Below, one piece after another: positions 8,420 through 18,581 of a DNA stretch of 54,876 nt. How positions within the stretch are numbered: the first letter of the stretch is position 1; every line of letters starts with the position of its first letter. The notes below the pieces were generated by a model. The model was not told the DNA's origin and searched no databases. It saw only the letters and a list, made by a program, of their open reading frames with translations. The DNA comes from Gammaproteobacteria bacterium (GTDB taxonomy: Bacteria > Pseudomonadota > Gammaproteobacteria > Pseudomonadales > Pseudomonadaceae). The DNA is taken from NCBI GenBank assembly GCA_903970465.1, contig CAJCIO010000022.1:1-54876 (forward strand). Reading direction: 5' to 3'. A program made the translations under genes and the position numbers.

Positions 8420-9268
8420 TCATATCTGCGACTTTACAACCAGCGTGCTGATTTTTGCATCTATTTCCTCTTTCAGCTTTATTAGCAAATTCAAATTACT
8501 TGTGGGGTCCTGAGCGTACGATAGGAACATGTTCTTATACTGTCCATACCGTAGGTCATCGAGTTCGATTTGATTACTGGTAAAATCACCCTCTGGTATC
8601 TCAGTACGATTTTGCGAGAGACCTTTACGGAGGAAAGCCACACCAGGATAAACGTGTAATTCATCTATCTGCCAATCCGGCACAGTAGAACGCATATCCT
8701 CTGAAAGCATATTATTACGATTTATGATGTCGATGGACTGCTTCAACCAACGAACTGGCGTGTCTAGAAAATCTTTAGCCAACGTCGAGCCATCGTAAAC
8801 TGGCCAATAAGAGGTAAAATAATCCTCCAGTATATAATAGCCCCCAGGTATAACAGCACCAATGAGCCCAAACAAACTAGTTAGTTGATCTGAACGCTTA
8901 TGACTACCATCGTCGATAATAATATCAAATGGACCATACTGGCTGACAAACTCAATAAGTGCTTGAGGATCTCCTTGATCCACAATATGAGTTTTAATAT
9001 TTTGAGTATCAAGCTCGGTTTTGGGGAAAATATCCAACCCATGTATTTCAGCTTGAGGAAACGCACGCTCCCATAGCTTTAATGAAGCACCGCCTATCTC
9101 ACGCCCCTCCCCCCCAATACCAATCTCTAAGAGCTTGAACGAACGACCAGTGTACTCCTCAAGATGAGAAGCATAGTATTTATGATAGTTGTGCGGTACA
9201 ACTTTATCACACTCGAACTCTTCGCCGGCCACTCGCAAGAGCTCTTCAAAATTTTTGGAATTACTCAT
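8420..9268 (-). CDS. SAM-dependent methyltransferase (CmcI/macrocin O-methyltransferase-like)
   Basis: The 282-residue class I methyltransferase has the SAM-binding loop LLEIGIGGEGREIGG near residue 45, HGLDIFP closing strand 2, and IIIDDGSHKRSDQ, the metal/substrate region of sugar O-methyltransferases such as those acting on rhamnose in macrolide and tetracenomycin pathways. It is the last gene of the rml-wzm-wzt operon and overlaps the end of the glycosyltransferase by 8 bases. I infer O-methylation of rhamnose, either along the chain or as a terminal cap. The GC content is clearly lower than in the flanking core genes. Confidence 0.8.
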   Translation of the reverse strand: MSNSKNFEELLRVAGEEFECDKVVPHNYHKYYASHLEEYTGRSFKLLEIGIGGEGREIGGASLKLWERAFPQAEIHGLDIFPKTELDTQNIKTHIVDQGDPQALIEFVSQYGPFDIIIDDGSHKRSDQLTSLFGLIGAVIPGGYYILEDYFTSYWPVYDGSTLAKDFLDTPVRWLKQSIDIINRNNMLSEDMRSTVPDWQIDELHVYPGVAFLRKGLSQNRTEIPEGDFTSNQIELDDLRYGQYKNMFLSYAQDPTSNLNLLIKLKEEIDAKISTLVVKSQI

Positions 9269-10682
9269 TACTCAGAGCCTCTATTATGAATTTTCGATGC
9301 TCATCTGACCATGTCTCATCCCATGATTTAGGCCAGTTCAATTTCGATCCTGAATAGCGGGATGCGACATCATTCGTCTTCTGTACTCCGACCATCAATG
9401 CAGCGGAGAGTTCATGCAGTCCAGGATGGGCAGGGATAATATTTGAAGATATATTAATCAAATACTCAGGGGTCTTGGTTTCAAACGTATTTGTAACCAC
9501 GATCGCGCCAGAGGCAGCCAAATCCATTGGAATTAAGCTCGGGTGAGGTGATGACATGAGAGTCAAGCACAAGTCAAAAGTTTTTGTAATCGCCTCGTAT
9601 TCATCGAGAGGCATTCTAGGTAATTGTTTTACTTCAATCCCTTCAGCAAGTTGCACGGTAGTATTACCTATACCCATACCGTAAAACTCCCAATCATCAG
9701 CTGAGAAGGCCCCTTTTTTATAGGCATCAATCAGTGCGAGAGCTGCCATCTCAAACATATTACGATTTACTGCTGGTCGACTATAAAACACGAAACGCTT
9801 CTTGCGGGATAGTTTCTTGACTTTGAATTCTTCTTCCTCGTATATCGAGGATGAATAAGCGTTATCAAAACTGATAGTTTTAAATTCAGGGCTATCCGAT
9901 ATAATTTTATTTTTCTTCAAAAATTCGAGCAAGGCCGCAGAAGAAGCAAGTGTATGGTATTTGAAATCATATGAATTGCGCGAAATACAATAAGAACTGT
10001 TGAATGGATAAAAGGCTGCTTCAAAATCTTGAATTAGATAAATGAATGGTTTGCTCCCGGTGGCGTTTGCAATTTTATCTGCGAAGTAAGCACTGTACCA
10101 AACAGTAGCTACGCAATTATCCTGAGGCGAAACTACCAACGGTGTCGCTCGCGAACCGATATACTCAATCTCCAACTCATCAAACAGATTTTCCATAGAT
10201 GGAAATTTTTTCAATGCGTTACGAAATTCTTCTTCAACGTAATAAAAGTTATCAAACAAAACTAAGCGAACAGCAAATCCTTGCTGTTTTATAAATAGAG
10301 CAACGTTAAAAACACCAAAGAAACCCGCTGAAATTGTGTTAATCGTAAACGCCGGCACTAAAACGTTAATACGTTTAGGTGCGTTTGGATCAACTATAAC
10401 TTCAGGAAGGTCGTAAGCGCGGTTGACCATTAGGTTAAGCAAGTGTTCATCGTAAACTTGCGGTCGCTCAATCTCAGATTTTTCCTGATCACGCATCATC
10501 GCAGCCATTGGAATAATCTTGTCCATAGCCTTCAGACTATAATAAGCTAGTTTTACTCTACCTGTAAGGTTCGCTGGTGTCTTGCCTTCTCGAAAAGTCG
10601 CCAATGCTAACCGACACGCATAAGCGCCGAATGCTTCGAAAGCTACAGCTTTGGTAATTCTTAAAATCGCCGCCTTACTCAT
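9261..10682 (-). CDS. Rhamnosyltransferase of the WsaF family
   Basis: The 473-residue predicted cytoplasmic glycosyltransferase has an N-terminal domain with [19 protein letters not shown] and [15 protein letters not shown]. Its C-terminal GT-B nucleotide-binding domain includes [17 protein letters not shown] and [17 protein letters not shown]. This pattern recalls WsaF, the beta-1,2-rhamnosyltransferase of Geobacillus S-layer glycan. With rmlBDAC supplying dTDP-L-rhamnose in the same operon, polymerising or adding rhamnose is the likely job. Start and stop overlap both neighbours (ATGA with wzt), so translation is coupled. The gene is AT-rich. Confidence 0.8.
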   Translation of the reverse strand: MSKAAILRITKAVAFEAFGAYACRLALATFREGKTPANLTGRVKLAYYSLKAMDKIIPMAAMMRDQEKSEIERPQVYDEHLLNLMVNRAYDLPEVIVDPNAPKRINVLVPAFTINTISAGFFGVFNVALFIKQQGFAVRLVLFDNFYYVEEEFRNALKKFPSMENLFDELEIEYIGSRATPLVVSPQDNCVATVWYSAYFADKIANATGSKPFIYLIQDFEAAFYPFNSSYCISRNSYDFKYHTLASSAALLEFLKKNKIISDSPEFKTISFDNAYSSSIYEEEEFKVKKLSRKKRFVFYSRPAVNRNMFEMAALALIDAYKKGAFSADDWEFYGMGIGNTTVQLAEGIEVKQLPRMPLDEYEAITKTFDLCLTLMSSPHPSLIPMDLAASGAIVVTNTFETKTPEYLINISSNIIPAHPGLHELSAALMVGVQKTNDVASRYSGSKLNWPKSWDETWSDEHRKFIIEALSNE

Positions 10683-11404
10683 TCATATTCCCCTATTGCA
10701 GAAATCTTGGCGATACCGCCTGTATCTAGCGTGATTGTTTTATTACAGAACTTTTTAATCAATTCCTTCGAATGGGAAGCAAGCACCACTATTTTTGAGC
10801 TGGCCATCATGCTCTCCATTCGCTCTTTAGCTTTGATTTGGAAAGCTTCATCACCGACGCCAAAAACCTCATCGATTAAAAGTATGTCGCAGGGATAAAG
10901 CGTCGAGATCGCGAAGATCAATCGTAACTGCATACCTGATGAGTACGTGCGGATTGGGAGATCTAAGTATCCGCCCAGCCCCGAGAACTCCTCTATCGAT
11001 CCCATATCTGCTTCTATCTGATCGAGTGGGTAGCCGTACAAACGCGCGAGGCGAGCTATATTAGCGCGACCAGTCAATTCATGGTCAGTGCCAACGCCCA
11101 GTTCGAATAGAGCTCGGACACTGCCGCTCACTTTTACCTCCCCTGAGGTAGGAGCATAAATACCAGCGAGTGTACGTAGAAGCGTGCTTTTACCCGATCC
11201 GTTATGACCGATTAGCCCGACCCTATCCCCTTCTCGCAGATCGAGGTTGATATTCCTTAAAGCATTAATCAATACAGTGTTGCTATTATCATTAGATATA
11301 GCGCCGCCCGTCGTCATTTTGACCAACTTCTTGCGCAGAGAACCACCCGACTCAGTTATAACCGGGAAGGTCAGGGAAACGTCATTCAGCGAAATAGAAG
11401 CCAT
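10679..11404 (-). CDS. wzt: O-antigen/polysaccharide ABC exporter ATP-binding subunit, short form
   Basis: The 241-residue ATPase has Walker [10 protein letters not shown], signature [14 protein letters not shown], and Walker [13 protein letters not shown]. It pairs with the permease encoded one base upstream to flip finished O-chains to the periplasmic face. Classical Wzt proteins of about 400 residues have a C-terminal carbohydrate-binding domain that reads the chain-end cap. This protein ends right after the ATPase domain and lacks it, like Klebsiella galactan-type exporters or KpsT. The start was set at the ATG of MASISLNDV because longer frames run into the permease gene. Confidence 0.9.
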   Translation of the reverse strand: MASISLNDVSLTFPVITESGGSLRKKLVKMTTGGAISNDNSNTVLINALRNINLDLREGDRVGLIGHNGSGKSTLLRTLAGIYAPTSGEVKVSGSVRALFELGVGTDHELTGRANIARLARLYGYPLDQIEADMGSIEEFSGLGGYLDLPIRTYSSGMQLRLIFAISTLYPCDILLIDEVFGVGDEAFQIKAKERMESMMASSKIVVLASHSKELIKKFCNKTITLDTGGIAKISAIGEYE

Positions 11405-11405
11405 A

Positions 11406-12197
11406 TCAAATCCAAAATACAATTTGTTTTTTATACCGACCGAAAATGGCCAATACCACTCCCCATCCAACCACCGCTAAGATGACCATACTCCAGTAAT
11501 CAAACTCGGCTATAGGAAGCGATAACAGCGGATTTTTTACCAACGAGAATAACGTCGCAATCGGATTAAAATCAAACCACGCTGCCGCAGATACTACGTC
11601 TGATTTTTTATACAATATAGGTGTTAAAAAAAACAAGACAGGCATTAGGGCGTCAATAGATGGACCCAGATCTCTAAAACGTGCGCCCACAGTGGCAATC
11701 AGAAGCGAGATCCAGCTTAAGTTGATTAACACAATCAAAAAGCCAAGGAGCGCTGTGAGCAAATTTTGCCACGTAGGAAAGCCATAAATTATAAAAACCA
11801 CAATAATTATAGATATATTGTGCGCGAAATTTATAAGGTGCCTGGACATCAGTTTTAGGAGATGTAACGATAACGGCAACGGATAGTTTCGAATAATCGG
11901 AGCTTGATTGCTGAAGCAACCGGAAGATTCAGAAATTATTCCTGAAATCATAAACCAAAGTACAAGTCCTACAGCTAGATTGGGCAACATTTTACTTAGA
12001 TCAATATTCATTACTGCGCTCCAAACCAAACCGAGCCCAATAACTCCTAATGCGGTGCCAAGCGTAATCCACCAAGGACCCAATGTACTTCGCGCATACC
12101 GAGCTTTTGTATCGCTAAGCGCGAAGTATAACCATATATCTCGGCGTTTAAGCCCGGTTACTAAGTCTTTTATGCCTTCTTTCATTTGAATAAGCAC
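11406..12197 (-). CDS. wzm: O-antigen/polysaccharide ABC exporter permease
   Basis: The 263-residue protein has about six hydrophobic helices in the ABC-2 arrangement. [16 protein letters not shown] at the N-terminus is typical of Wzm/KpsM permeases. It forms the membrane channel for undecaprenyl-linked polysaccharide with the ATPase that follows one base after its stop. The GTG at 12197 and the ATG at 12185 are both possible starts; neither has a strong ribosome-binding site. Presence of this pair, with no Wzy polymerase or Wzx flippase in view, points to the ABC-dependent O-antigen pathway. Confidence 0.9.
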   Translation of the reverse strand: MLIQMKEGIKDLVTGLKRRDIWLYFALSDTKARYARSTLGPWWITLGTALGVIGLGLVWSAVMNIDLSKMLPNLAVGLVLWFMISGIISESSGCFSNQAPIIRNYPLPLSLHLLKLMSRHLINFAHNISIIIVVFIIYGFPTWQNLLTALLGFLIVLINLSWISLLIATVGARFRDLGPSIDALMPVLFFLTPILYKKSDVVSAAAWFDFNPIATLFSLVKNPLLSLPIAEFDYWSMVILAVVGWGVVLAIFGRYKKQIVFWI

Positions 12198-12226
12198 TCA
12201 ATTATTGCCCACATTTTTGTCCAAAA

Positions 12227-12769
12227 TTAAAAATAATCAGCAGCATCTAGTGAGCGTGCAGCTTGGTCTTTTGCCGATAAAGTAGGCGTGATGCCGACTG
12301 GCCAGGCAATATTTAGATCTGGATCATTCCAAGCAACCGATCGCTCAGATGACGGATCATAGTAGTTAGTCGTCTTATACAAAAACTCTGCAACTTCACT
12401 AATTACCAAGAATCCATGCGCGAACCCTTCAGGAATCCATAGCTGCTTTTTATTCTCTGCGCTCAAATATACTCCGACCCACTTACCAAAAGTAGCTGAG
12501 TCTTTACGCATATCGACGGCAACGTCGTAAACCTCGCCTGAACAGATCCGGACGAGCTTACCTTGGGGATTATTCAGTTGATAATGCAGCCCACGCAATA
12601 CACCTTGTACTGAGCCCGAGTGATTATCCTGAACAAAATTCACTGGGCGGCCAACCGCAGCCTCAAAATCACGCTGATTAAAGCTCTCGAAAAAAAAACC
12701 TCTGTCATCTCCAAAGATCTTGGGCTCAATCAGTAAGACTTCTGGTATATCCATTTGCACTATTTTCAT
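12227..12769 (-). CDS. rmlC: dTDP-4-dehydrorhamnose 3,5-epimerase
   Basis: The 180-residue cupin protein is of normal family length. Family signatures are FFFESFNQRDFEAAVG near the N-terminus, VQDNHSGSVQGVLRGLHYQ holding the catalytic His, and WIPEGFAHGFLV. It makes the third step of dTDP-L-rhamnose synthesis in the cytoplasm. It sits after a 112-base structured gap downstream of rmlA and ahead of wzm in the same direction. Confidence 0.96.
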   Translation of the reverse strand: MKIVQMDIPEVLLIEPKIFGDDRGFFFESFNQRDFEAAVGRPVNFVQDNHSGSVQGVLRGLHYQLNNPQGKLVRICSGEVYDVAVDMRKDSATFGKWVGVYLSAENKKQLWIPEGFAHGFLVISEVAEFLYKTTNYYDPSSERSVAWNDPDLNIAWPVGITPTLSAKDQAARSLDAADYF

Positions 12770-12811
12770 ATCAGCGTCGCCTTAACTGGCTATCTACATT
12801 AAGCTACATAG

Positions 12812-12860
12812 CCGCTTTGTGATCTGCAAAGACATCTGAACTGTCGGGACAGCAAAGCGG
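12812..12860 (-). other. Stem-loop in the rmlA-rmlC gap
   Basis: CCGCTTTG at 12812-12819 is complementary to CAAAGCGG at 12853-12860, with an inner CTGTC/GACAG hairpin at 12841-12852. In the transcript this could tune expression of rmlC and the export genes relative to rmlBDA. It lacks a T-tract, so termination is not supported. Confidence 0.4.
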
Positions 12861-12922
12861 TATAACGGGCCTGACTGCATTTTCAGCTATCAGTACTAGG
12901 CTTTAATTTAAATTTTTTTACT

Positions 12923-13810
12923 TCAAATTTCATCGTTCAGCACTTTCCGCAGATATTGACCGTAACCTGTTTTTTTCAAACGATTTGCCTGCTCGGCAAG
13001 ATGTTCAGCTGTAATCCAACCCGCGTGATAGGCTATTTCTTCCAAACATGCGACTTTTAAGCCCTGTCTGTGTTCTATGGTATGAACAAAATGACTAGCC
13101 TCAAGTAGCGACTCATGTGTTCCCGTGTCGAGCCAGGCAAAACCCCGCCCAAGCATTTCGACTGATAAGTTTTTCCTTTGTAGATAGGCTTTATTTATGT
13201 CTGTTATTTCTAGTTCACCGCGAATAGAAGGTTTGATACTCTTTGCGATTTCTATCACCTGATTGTCATAGAAATACAAGCCAGTGACCGCATAGCTGGA
13301 CTTAGGAGATGTTGGTTTTTCCTCAATACTCAGAGCGTTGCCTGATTCATCAAATTCTACAATACCGAATCGCTCAGGATCTGCTACATGGTAACCAAAA
13401 ATAGTTGCACCACTATCCTTAAGATTAGCCGCAGCTAAATTTTCAGAAAAATGTTGTCCATAAAAAATATTATCTCCCAAGATCAAACAGCAATGATCTG
13501 AGCCAATAAAATCTTCACCAATTATAAACGCCTGTGCCAAGCCATCTGGACTAGGCTGCTCAGCGTAAGTAAGTTCAATACCGTACTGGCTTCCATCTCC
13601 CAACAACTTTTTGAAACTAGGTAGATCGTCTGGAGTGGAAATAATTAAAATCTCACGCATACCTGCGAGCATTAATACCGACAATGGATAAAAAATCATC
13701 GGTTTGTCATACACAGGTAGCATCTGCTTAGACACACCTAAGGTCAATGGATGCAGCCGAGTACCGGACCCACCGGCGAGGATGATACCTTTACGTTTAA
13801 CAGTATTCAT
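12923..13810 (-). CDS. rmlA: Glucose-1-phosphate thymidylyltransferase
   Basis: The 295-residue nucleotidyltransferase has the signature [16 protein letters not shown] at its N-terminus, plus [14 protein letters not shown] and GDNIFYG. It condenses dTTP with glucose-1-phosphate, the first step to dTDP-L-rhamnose. The start was set at the ATG at 13810, which overlaps the TGA of rmlD (ATGA); longer in-frame starts would overlap rmlD further. Family members are feedback-inhibited by dTDP-rhamnose. Confidence 0.96.
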   Translation of the reverse strand: MNTVKRKGIILAGGSGTRLHPLTLGVSKQMLPVYDKPMIFYPLSVLMLAGMREILIISTPDDLPSFKKLLGDGSQYGIELTYAEQPSPDGLAQAFIIGEDFIGSDHCCLILGDNIFYGQHFSENLAAANLKDSGATIFGYHVADPERFGIVEFDESGNALSIEEKPTSPKSSYAVTGLYFYDNQVIEIAKSIKPSIRGELEITDINKAYLQRKNLSVEMLGRGFAWLDTGTHESLLEASHFVHTIEHRQGLKVACLEEIAYHAGWITAEHLAEQANRLKKTGYGQYLRKVLNDEI

Positions 13811-14697
13811 TTGTGTAAAACTTCCATGAGCATACGGGTTACACCGCGCTGCCAATCCGGCAAGTGCAGGGAAAAGGTGTCACGCAATTTCTGCGTGTCC
13901 ATACGAGAGTTCAAAGGCCGGGCGGCTGGCGTTGGATATGCTGTGGTCGGGATCGGCAACAATGAGTTTACAGTCAGGTTCTCACCTTGTGCCTTTACGA
14001 AGTCGATCACGAATTGGGCATAGCCATGCCACGATACCTCGCCCGCCGGTGCCAAATGGTAGATACCGCTTACGCTGGAGTCCGCCTGGGCTTTGATAAT
14101 TGCATGAGCGACTACGTCGGCTAGCAATTCAGCGCCTGTAGGCGCGCCGATCTGATCAGCGATTACGTTGAGAGTGTCGCGATCCTTGGCCAGCCGCAAC
14201 ATGGTCTTGGCAAAATTGTTGCCGCGAACGCCGTATACCCAGCTGGTTCTGAAGATCAGATGCTTGCAGCCGGATGCCGTGATCGCTTGCTCTCCGGCCA
14301 ACTTGCTCGCACCGTATACATTGACTGGCGACACCTTCGAGCTTTCTGTCCAAGGGGCGTCACCCGTACCATCGAACACGTAGTCCGTGGAGTAGTGAAC
14401 CAGCCAGGCACCCGATGCTGCCGCTTCCTCAGCCAAGACTTGCACGGCATCGGCATTGATCAATTGCGCGGCGCCTTGTTCGCTTTCAGCCTTGTCGACC
14501 GCGGTGTAGGCCGCCGCATTGACAATCACATCCGGTTTGATCGCTCTCACGGTCGCGCGCAGACCATCAAGGTCAGCAAGGTCGCCGCAGTACTCTGCGG
14601 AACGCCGGTCTATGGCAATGACTTCACCCAGTGGCTCAAGAGCTCGTTGCAGCTCCCACCCGACTTGACCATTTTTGCCAAACAGTAAAATCTTCAT
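13807..14697 (-). CDS. rmlD: dTDP-4-dehydrorhamnose reductase
   Basis: The 296-residue short-chain dehydrogenase has the N-terminal [14 protein letters not shown] cofactor loop, STDYVFDG, and the active-site YGASKLAGE (Tyr-x3-Lys). It reduces the 4-keto group to give dTDP-L-rhamnose. ATGA overlaps with rmlB upstream and rmlA downstream show a tight operon. Confidence 0.96.
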   Translation of the reverse strand: MKILLFGKNGQVGWELQRALEPLGEVIAIDRRSAEYCGDLADLDGLRATVRAIKPDVIVNAAAYTAVDKAESEQGAAQLINADAVQVLAEEAAASGAWLVHYSTDYVFDGTGDAPWTESSKVSPVNVYGASKLAGEQAITASGCKHLIFRTSWVYGVRGNNFAKTMLRLAKDRDTLNVIADQIGAPTGAELLADVVAHAIIKAQADSSVSGIYHLAPAGEVSWHGYAQFVIDFVKAQGENLTVNSLLPIPTTAYPTPAARPLNSRMDTQKLRDTFSLHLPDWQRGVTRMLMEVLHK

Positions 14698-15770
14698 GCG
14701 CTCTCTTTACGTGTCGAGTAGTTGGTATTAAGCCACTGCTGATAGCTGCCGCTCTTTACGTGAGCGACCCACTCTGGATTGCCAAGGTACCACTCAACAG
14801 TTTTGCGAATGCCCGAATCGAAAGTTTCCTCAGGCCTCCACCCCAGTTCGCGCTGGATCTTGCTGGCATCAATGGCGTAACGCAAATCATGGCCGGGGCG
14901 ATCAGACACGTGGGTAATCAGATTGAAGTGCGGGGCAGATGGAGATTCGGGGAGCAACTCATCGAGCAACGCACAAACGCTGCGGACCACCTCGATGTTC
15001 TGCTTTTCGTTATGACCACCGATGTTATACGTCTGCCCTACCGCACCTTCGGTTACCACTTTATAAAGTGCTCGGGCATGGTCTTCAACATACAGCCAAT
15101 CGCGTACCTGATCGCCTTTGCCGTAGATAGGCAACGGATTGCCTTCCAAGGCATTGAGGATGATCAGCGGAATCAGCTTCTCGGGAAAGTGGCACGGACC
15201 GTAATTATTGGAGCAGTTGGTGACCAAAGTTGGCAGACCGTAGGTCCGAGCCCAAGCGCGTACCAAGTGGTCGGAACTCGCTTTGCTCGCGGAGTACGGT
15301 GAGCTCGGAGCATAGGGAGTAGTTTCCGTGAACAAGTCTTCGGGACCTTCGAGGTCGCCATATACCTCATCGGTGGAGATGTGGTGGAAACGGAACGCGC
15401 CGCGTTTTTCTTCGTCGAGCGCGGACCAATAAGCCCGCGCTGATTCAAGCAGCGTGTAGGTGCCTATGATATTGGTTTCGATGAAGTCCGAAGGACCAGT
15501 GATGGATCGGTCGACATGCGATTCCGCCGCGAGGTGCATCACAGCATCAGGCTGGTGCTCATGGAACACACGGTCCAAGGCGACACGGTCGCAAATATCG
15601 ACACGCTCGAAAGCGTAACGAGGGCTTCGTTCGGCGCCTTGAAGGGATTCGAGGTTGCCCGCATAAGTCAACTTGTCGAGGTTGATCGCAGAGTCATCGG
15701 TGTTGCCGATGATGTGACGAATGACAGCTGAGCCGATAAAACCGGCTCCGCCGGTAACGAGAATCTTCAC
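14694..15770 (-). CDS. rmlB: dTDP-glucose 4,6-dehydratase
   Basis: The 358-residue extended short-chain dehydrogenase begins with [17 protein letters not shown]. It carries [21 protein letters not shown] and the catalytic [10 protein letters not shown]. It forms dTDP-4-keto-6-deoxyglucose, the second step of the rhamnose pathway. It is the first gene of the rmlBDAC-wzm-wzt-glycosyltransferase-methyltransferase operon. It starts with GTG and has only a weak ribosome-binding site, so translation of the first gene may be low. Confidence 0.96.
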   Translation of the reverse strand: MKILVTGGAGFIGSAVIRHIIGNTDDSAINLDKLTYAGNLESLQGAERSPRYAFERVDICDRVALDRVFHEHQPDAVMHLAAESHVDRSITGPSDFIETNIIGTYTLLESARAYWSALDEEKRGAFRFHHISTDEVYGDLEGPEDLFTETTPYAPSSPYSASKASSDHLVRAWARTYGLPTLVTNCSNNYGPCHFPEKLIPLIILNALEGNPLPIYGKGDQVRDWLYVEDHARALYKVVTEGAVGQTYNIGGHNEKQNIEVVRSVCALLDELLPESPSAPHFNLITHVSDRPGHDLRYAIDASKIQRELGWRPEETFDSGIRKTVEWYLGNPEWVAHVKSGSYQQWLNTNYSTRKESA

Positions 15771-16317
15771 TTTGAGACGACACCATTGATTAGGATCGGG
15801 AAATTTACCCCGACGGGGGCGATAAGCCTACCCGAACGTCGCTTGGTTGATGAAATCGCGAACGGTCGTACAGACATCAGCTAAAAATCATCTCAGCGTA
15901 AGTGCATCGGGGCAATGACCGATAAGATAAGGCCAGCTCGCCTGATGCTGCCTTCTGAGATGACACATCTTGTTCCATAACCCCAGTTCCGCTGAGGATT
16001 CGGGGGAATTTTCACCATAATCGATTAAAGGAATGCTGATTACGAATTTTCACTGGAGACACAAAGTACTTCGCGATTTTCGATGGTTTGATGGCTCTCG
16101 TCCAGTACTCAAAGCTCCCTACGTAGAATGGAGCGTGATATCAAATCAACATCACACGCCTCCACGTGATAGTTTTTGCACCGATCGATAAAACGACAGA
16201 AGCCCCTGAAAAGGGGCTTTTGCCGAGATAGCTGTAGGAAACAATCCGCAGTTTCGATTTTGAAACCGGTTTTCATATCAGCCATACGAGTAACATATTC
16301 TTATAATCTAGGGAGCA
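15771..16317. promoter_or_regulatory. 547-base gap upstream of the rml operon
   Basis: No convincing gene is present. The gap must hold the leftward promoter of rmlB, with a long leader if transcription starts far upstream. A CCCC-GAC-GGGG hairpin about 40 bases before the rmlB start may affect the leader. No JUMPstart/ops element for RfaH was found. A terminator-like hairpin at 16200-16221 is listed separately. Confidence 0.4.
16200..16221 (+). terminator. Orphan terminator-like hairpin
   Basis: The stem AAGCCCC/GGGGCTT with loop TGAAAA is followed by TT on the plus strand. No plus-strand gene ends here, so it either closes an unannotated small RNA from the 15.8-16.2 kb gap or serves, less well, as the terminator of the phosphomannomutase gene read leftward. 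Confidence 0.55.
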
Positions 16318-17694
16318 CTAGTGACTCGCCGCGTCACCACCAATCAACCCCTCGATCTCTTTGACCTTAGCAGCGACCAGCTCCTCATCCCCACGACTCT
16401 CCACATTCAGCCGCAACAAAGGCTCCGTATTCGACCCCCGCAAGCTAAACCGCCACTCCCCGAATTCCACACTGATCCCATCCGTACGATCCACGTGGGG
16501 CTGCTGAGCCGTGTAGTGCGCCAGAATCTTCTCGATCGAGCCCTTCACGTCATCGACTTTATAGTTAATCTCGCCGCTGCACGGGAATGCCTCGATCCGC
16601 TCATCCACCAGCTGTGCCAGCGATTTCCCGGTGACGCTCATCAACTCCGTCACCAGCAACCACGGGATATTGCCACTGTCGCAGTAGGCGAAATCGCGGA
16701 AGTAGTGATGCGCGCTCATCTCGCCGCCATACACGGCGTCTTCCAGGCGCATGCGCTCCTTGATGAAGGCGTGTCCGGTCTTGCTCTGAATGGCAACGCC
16801 ACCGGCCGCTTCGACCTGCTCGATGGTGTTCCAGGTCAGCCGTGGGTCGTGGATGATCTTGCTGCCAGGGTGTTTCTTGAGCAGCATCTCGGCGAGCAGG
16901 CCGACCAGATAGTAGCCTTCAATGAAGCGGCCTTTTCCATCAAAGAAGAAGCAGCGGTCGAAGTCGCCATCCCAGGCAATGCCCAGATCGGCACCGTGCT
17001 CGAGCAAAGCGTCGCGGGTCAGTGCACGGTTCTCTGGTAACAGCGGATTGGGGACGCCATTTGGGAAGTTGCCATCAGGTTCGCCGTTGATGACGATCAG
17101 TTCCAGTGGCAATTTTTTCTTCAGCAACTCGAGAGTCGGTCCGACGGCGCCGTTACCGGGGTCGGCTAGAACTTTGAGGGGCTTGAGGGTTTTGACGTCG
17201 ATGTAGGTGAGCAGGTGGTCGATGTAGGCGGTCTTGTCGAAGGCTTCGATGACCTTGCCGGGCGCGGCAGCTTTGTCGGCGAAGTCGCCGGCTTCAACAC
17301 GAACGCGGATGGCTTCCAGGCCGGTGTCGCCGCTGATGGGCTTGGAGTGCTCGCGCACCAGCTTCATGCCGTTGTAACCCTTGGGGTTGTGGCTGGCGGT
17401 GATCATGATGCCGCCGTCGGCCTTGAGGTGGCTGGTGCCGAAGTAGACTTCTTCAGTGCCGCACAGTCCCAGGTCAAGGACGTCTGCACCGGCTTCGGTG
17501 AGGCCCTTGATGAGGGCGGCGGCAAGGCCTGGGCTTTCGAGACGCATGTCGCGGCCCACCACGTAGGTTTTGCCGTGCAACTCGGAGACCAGCGCGCGAC
17601 CAATGCGGTAGGCGATGTCGTCGTTAAGATCGGCCGGGACCTGGCCGCGGATGTCGTAGGCCTTGAAGCAACGGGTCTGGATAGGAGAATTCAT
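16318..17694 (-). CDS. Phosphomannomutase (CpsG/ManB type)
   Basis: The 458-residue alpha-D-phosphohexomutase begins [12 protein letters not shown]. It has the phosphoserine loop [14 protein letters not shown], a metal-binding [11 protein letters not shown], and FRGSN-like [14 protein letters not shown] for the phosphate. It interconverts mannose-6- and mannose-1-phosphate toward GDP-mannose or GDP-D-rhamnose. No GDP-mannose pyrophosphorylase lies in the window, so the partner must be elsewhere. The ATG at 17694 was chosen because the longer frame runs through a REP pair. It resembles enterobacterial CpsG more than the bifunctional AlgC. Confidence 0.88.
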   Translation of the reverse strand: MNSPIQTRCFKAYDIRGQVPADLNDDIAYRIGRALVSELHGKTYVVGRDMRLESPGLAAALIKGLTEAGADVLDLGLCGTEEVYFGTSHLKADGGIMITASHNPKGYNGMKLVREHSKPISGDTGLEAIRVRVEAGDFADKAAAPGKVIEAFDKTAYIDHLLTYIDVKTLKPLKVLADPGNGAVGPTLELLKKKLPLELIVINGEPDGNFPNGVPNPLLPENRALTRDALLEHGADLGIAWDGDFDRCFFFDGKGRFIEGYYLVGLLAEMLLKKHPGSKIIHDPRLTWNTIEQVEAAGGVAIQSKTGHAFIKERMRLEDAVYGGEMSAHHYFRDFAYCDSGNIPWLLVTELMSVTGKSLAQLVDERIEAFPCSGEINYKVDDVKGSIEKILAHYTAQQPHVDRTDGISVEFGEWRFSLRGSNTEPLLRLNVESRGDEELVAAKVKEIEGLIGGDAASH

Positions 17695-17870
17695 GGCGTT
17701 CACTCGCTCTGGTGGCCGAAAGTGCAGATGTGGGCATCCCTCGATAGATAGCGCTGGTTGCTGGCTCCGGGGAGCGTAGCGGATCGGGATGACGATCGTG
17801 ATTTCACAGGCGCCGGGGATAGGACCGCGAAAATAATAATCAGTGCGTTGTGCAATGGGGATTTTTTCAA

Positions 17871-17967
17871 TGTAGCGAAGGGGGGCTCGCCCCCCGATTA
17901 GGGGCAAGCCCAGTCGATCTGGTGGGGCAGAACGATGTTTCGGGGGCAAGCCCCCTCCCTACTGGGG
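17871..17967. repeat. REP pair upstream of the phosphomannomutase
   Basis: Two inverted REP-type units flank a short spacer: TGTAGCGAAGGGGGGCTCGC on one side and GGGGGCAAGCCCCC on the other. It lies between the phosphomannomutase and lapA genes. Confidence 0.75.
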
Positions 17968-17976
17968 TAGGCGGTT

Positions 17977-18249
17977 CTATGCGGTGGGGGTGGAAACAGC
18001 ACGTTGGCGTTTAAGCTCACGCCGAAACTTGCGCTTGCTGCGATGGGCCACATAAGTACCGAGCAGCGGGCCGATGATCAGGCCTAGAAGGAACGCCAAT
18101 ATGACGAGTACCGACACCGGCAACTGCGGGCCAGCCCAGCCGAGAAAGGCCAACGCTACCGCCTGCTGGTTCTCGAGCACGAATAGAAGGGTGACTGCGA
18201 CAACGGCCAGCACGATGAGTACCAGCAGCAGTTTTTTTACATTGCGCAT
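17977..18249 (-). CDS. LapA-domain small membrane protein (DUF1049)
   Basis: This 90-residue protein has two hydrophobic helices (KKLLLVLIVLAVVAVTLLFV and LPVSVLVILAFLLGLIIGPL) and a basic C-terminal tail (RSKRKFRRELKRQ). That is the layout of the lipopolysaccharide assembly protein A domain, an inner-membrane factor linked to control of LPS levels in enterobacteria. It follows ihfB with 38 bases between and is probably co-transcribed. Its role in pseudomonads is inferred from the family only. Confidence 0.85.
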   Translation of the reverse strand: MRNVKKLLLVLIVLAVVAVTLLFVLENQQAVALAFLGWAGPQLPVSVLVILAFLLGLIIGPLLGTYVAHRSKRKFRRELKRQRAVSTPTA

Positions 18250-18287
18250 ATTGCTCTCCTCAGTATTGAAGCCTGAAGAGGCAACGC

Positions 18288-18581
18288 TTATGCGAGCTCT
18301 TCATCCTCGTTGACGCGATCGCGGAGCTCCTTGCCCGGCTTGAAATGCGGAACGAATTTGCCATCGAGGCTGACCGACTGGCCAGTCTTGGGATTACGCC
18401 CCACTCGCGGCGCGCGGTAGTGCAGCGAAAAGCTGCCAAAGCCGCGAATCTCGATCCGGTCACCGGTGGCCAGGCACTGGGACATCTGTTCAAGCATGGT
18501 CTTGATGGCCAGCTCCACATCCTTGGATGAGAGTAGACCTTGATGGGTGACAATACGTTCGATCAGTTCCGACTTCGTCAT
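18288..18581 (-). CDS. ihfB: Integration host factor, beta subunit
   Basis: The 97-residue protein of the HU/IHF family begins [10 protein letters not shown]. It has the DNA-contacting arm [10 protein letters not shown] and the preceding [11 protein letters not shown]. With IhfA it bends DNA in replication, recombination and sigma-54 promoter control. This is the standard left border gene of the pseudomonad O-antigen locus. Confidence 0.97.
   Translation of the reverse strand: MTKSELIERIVTHQGLLSSKDVELAIKTMLEQMSQCLATGDRIEIRGFGSFSLHYRAPRVGRNPKTGQSVSLDGKFVPHFKPGKELRDRVNEDEELA

Noticed and set aside
14260..15302. Plus-strand open frames opposite rmlB and rmlD
   Set aside because: Antisense shadows of two unmistakable sugar-nucleotide enzymes.
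15771..16317. JUMPstart/ops element for RfaH upstream of the rml operon
   Set aside because: No GGCGGTAGCGT-like sequence was found on either strand.
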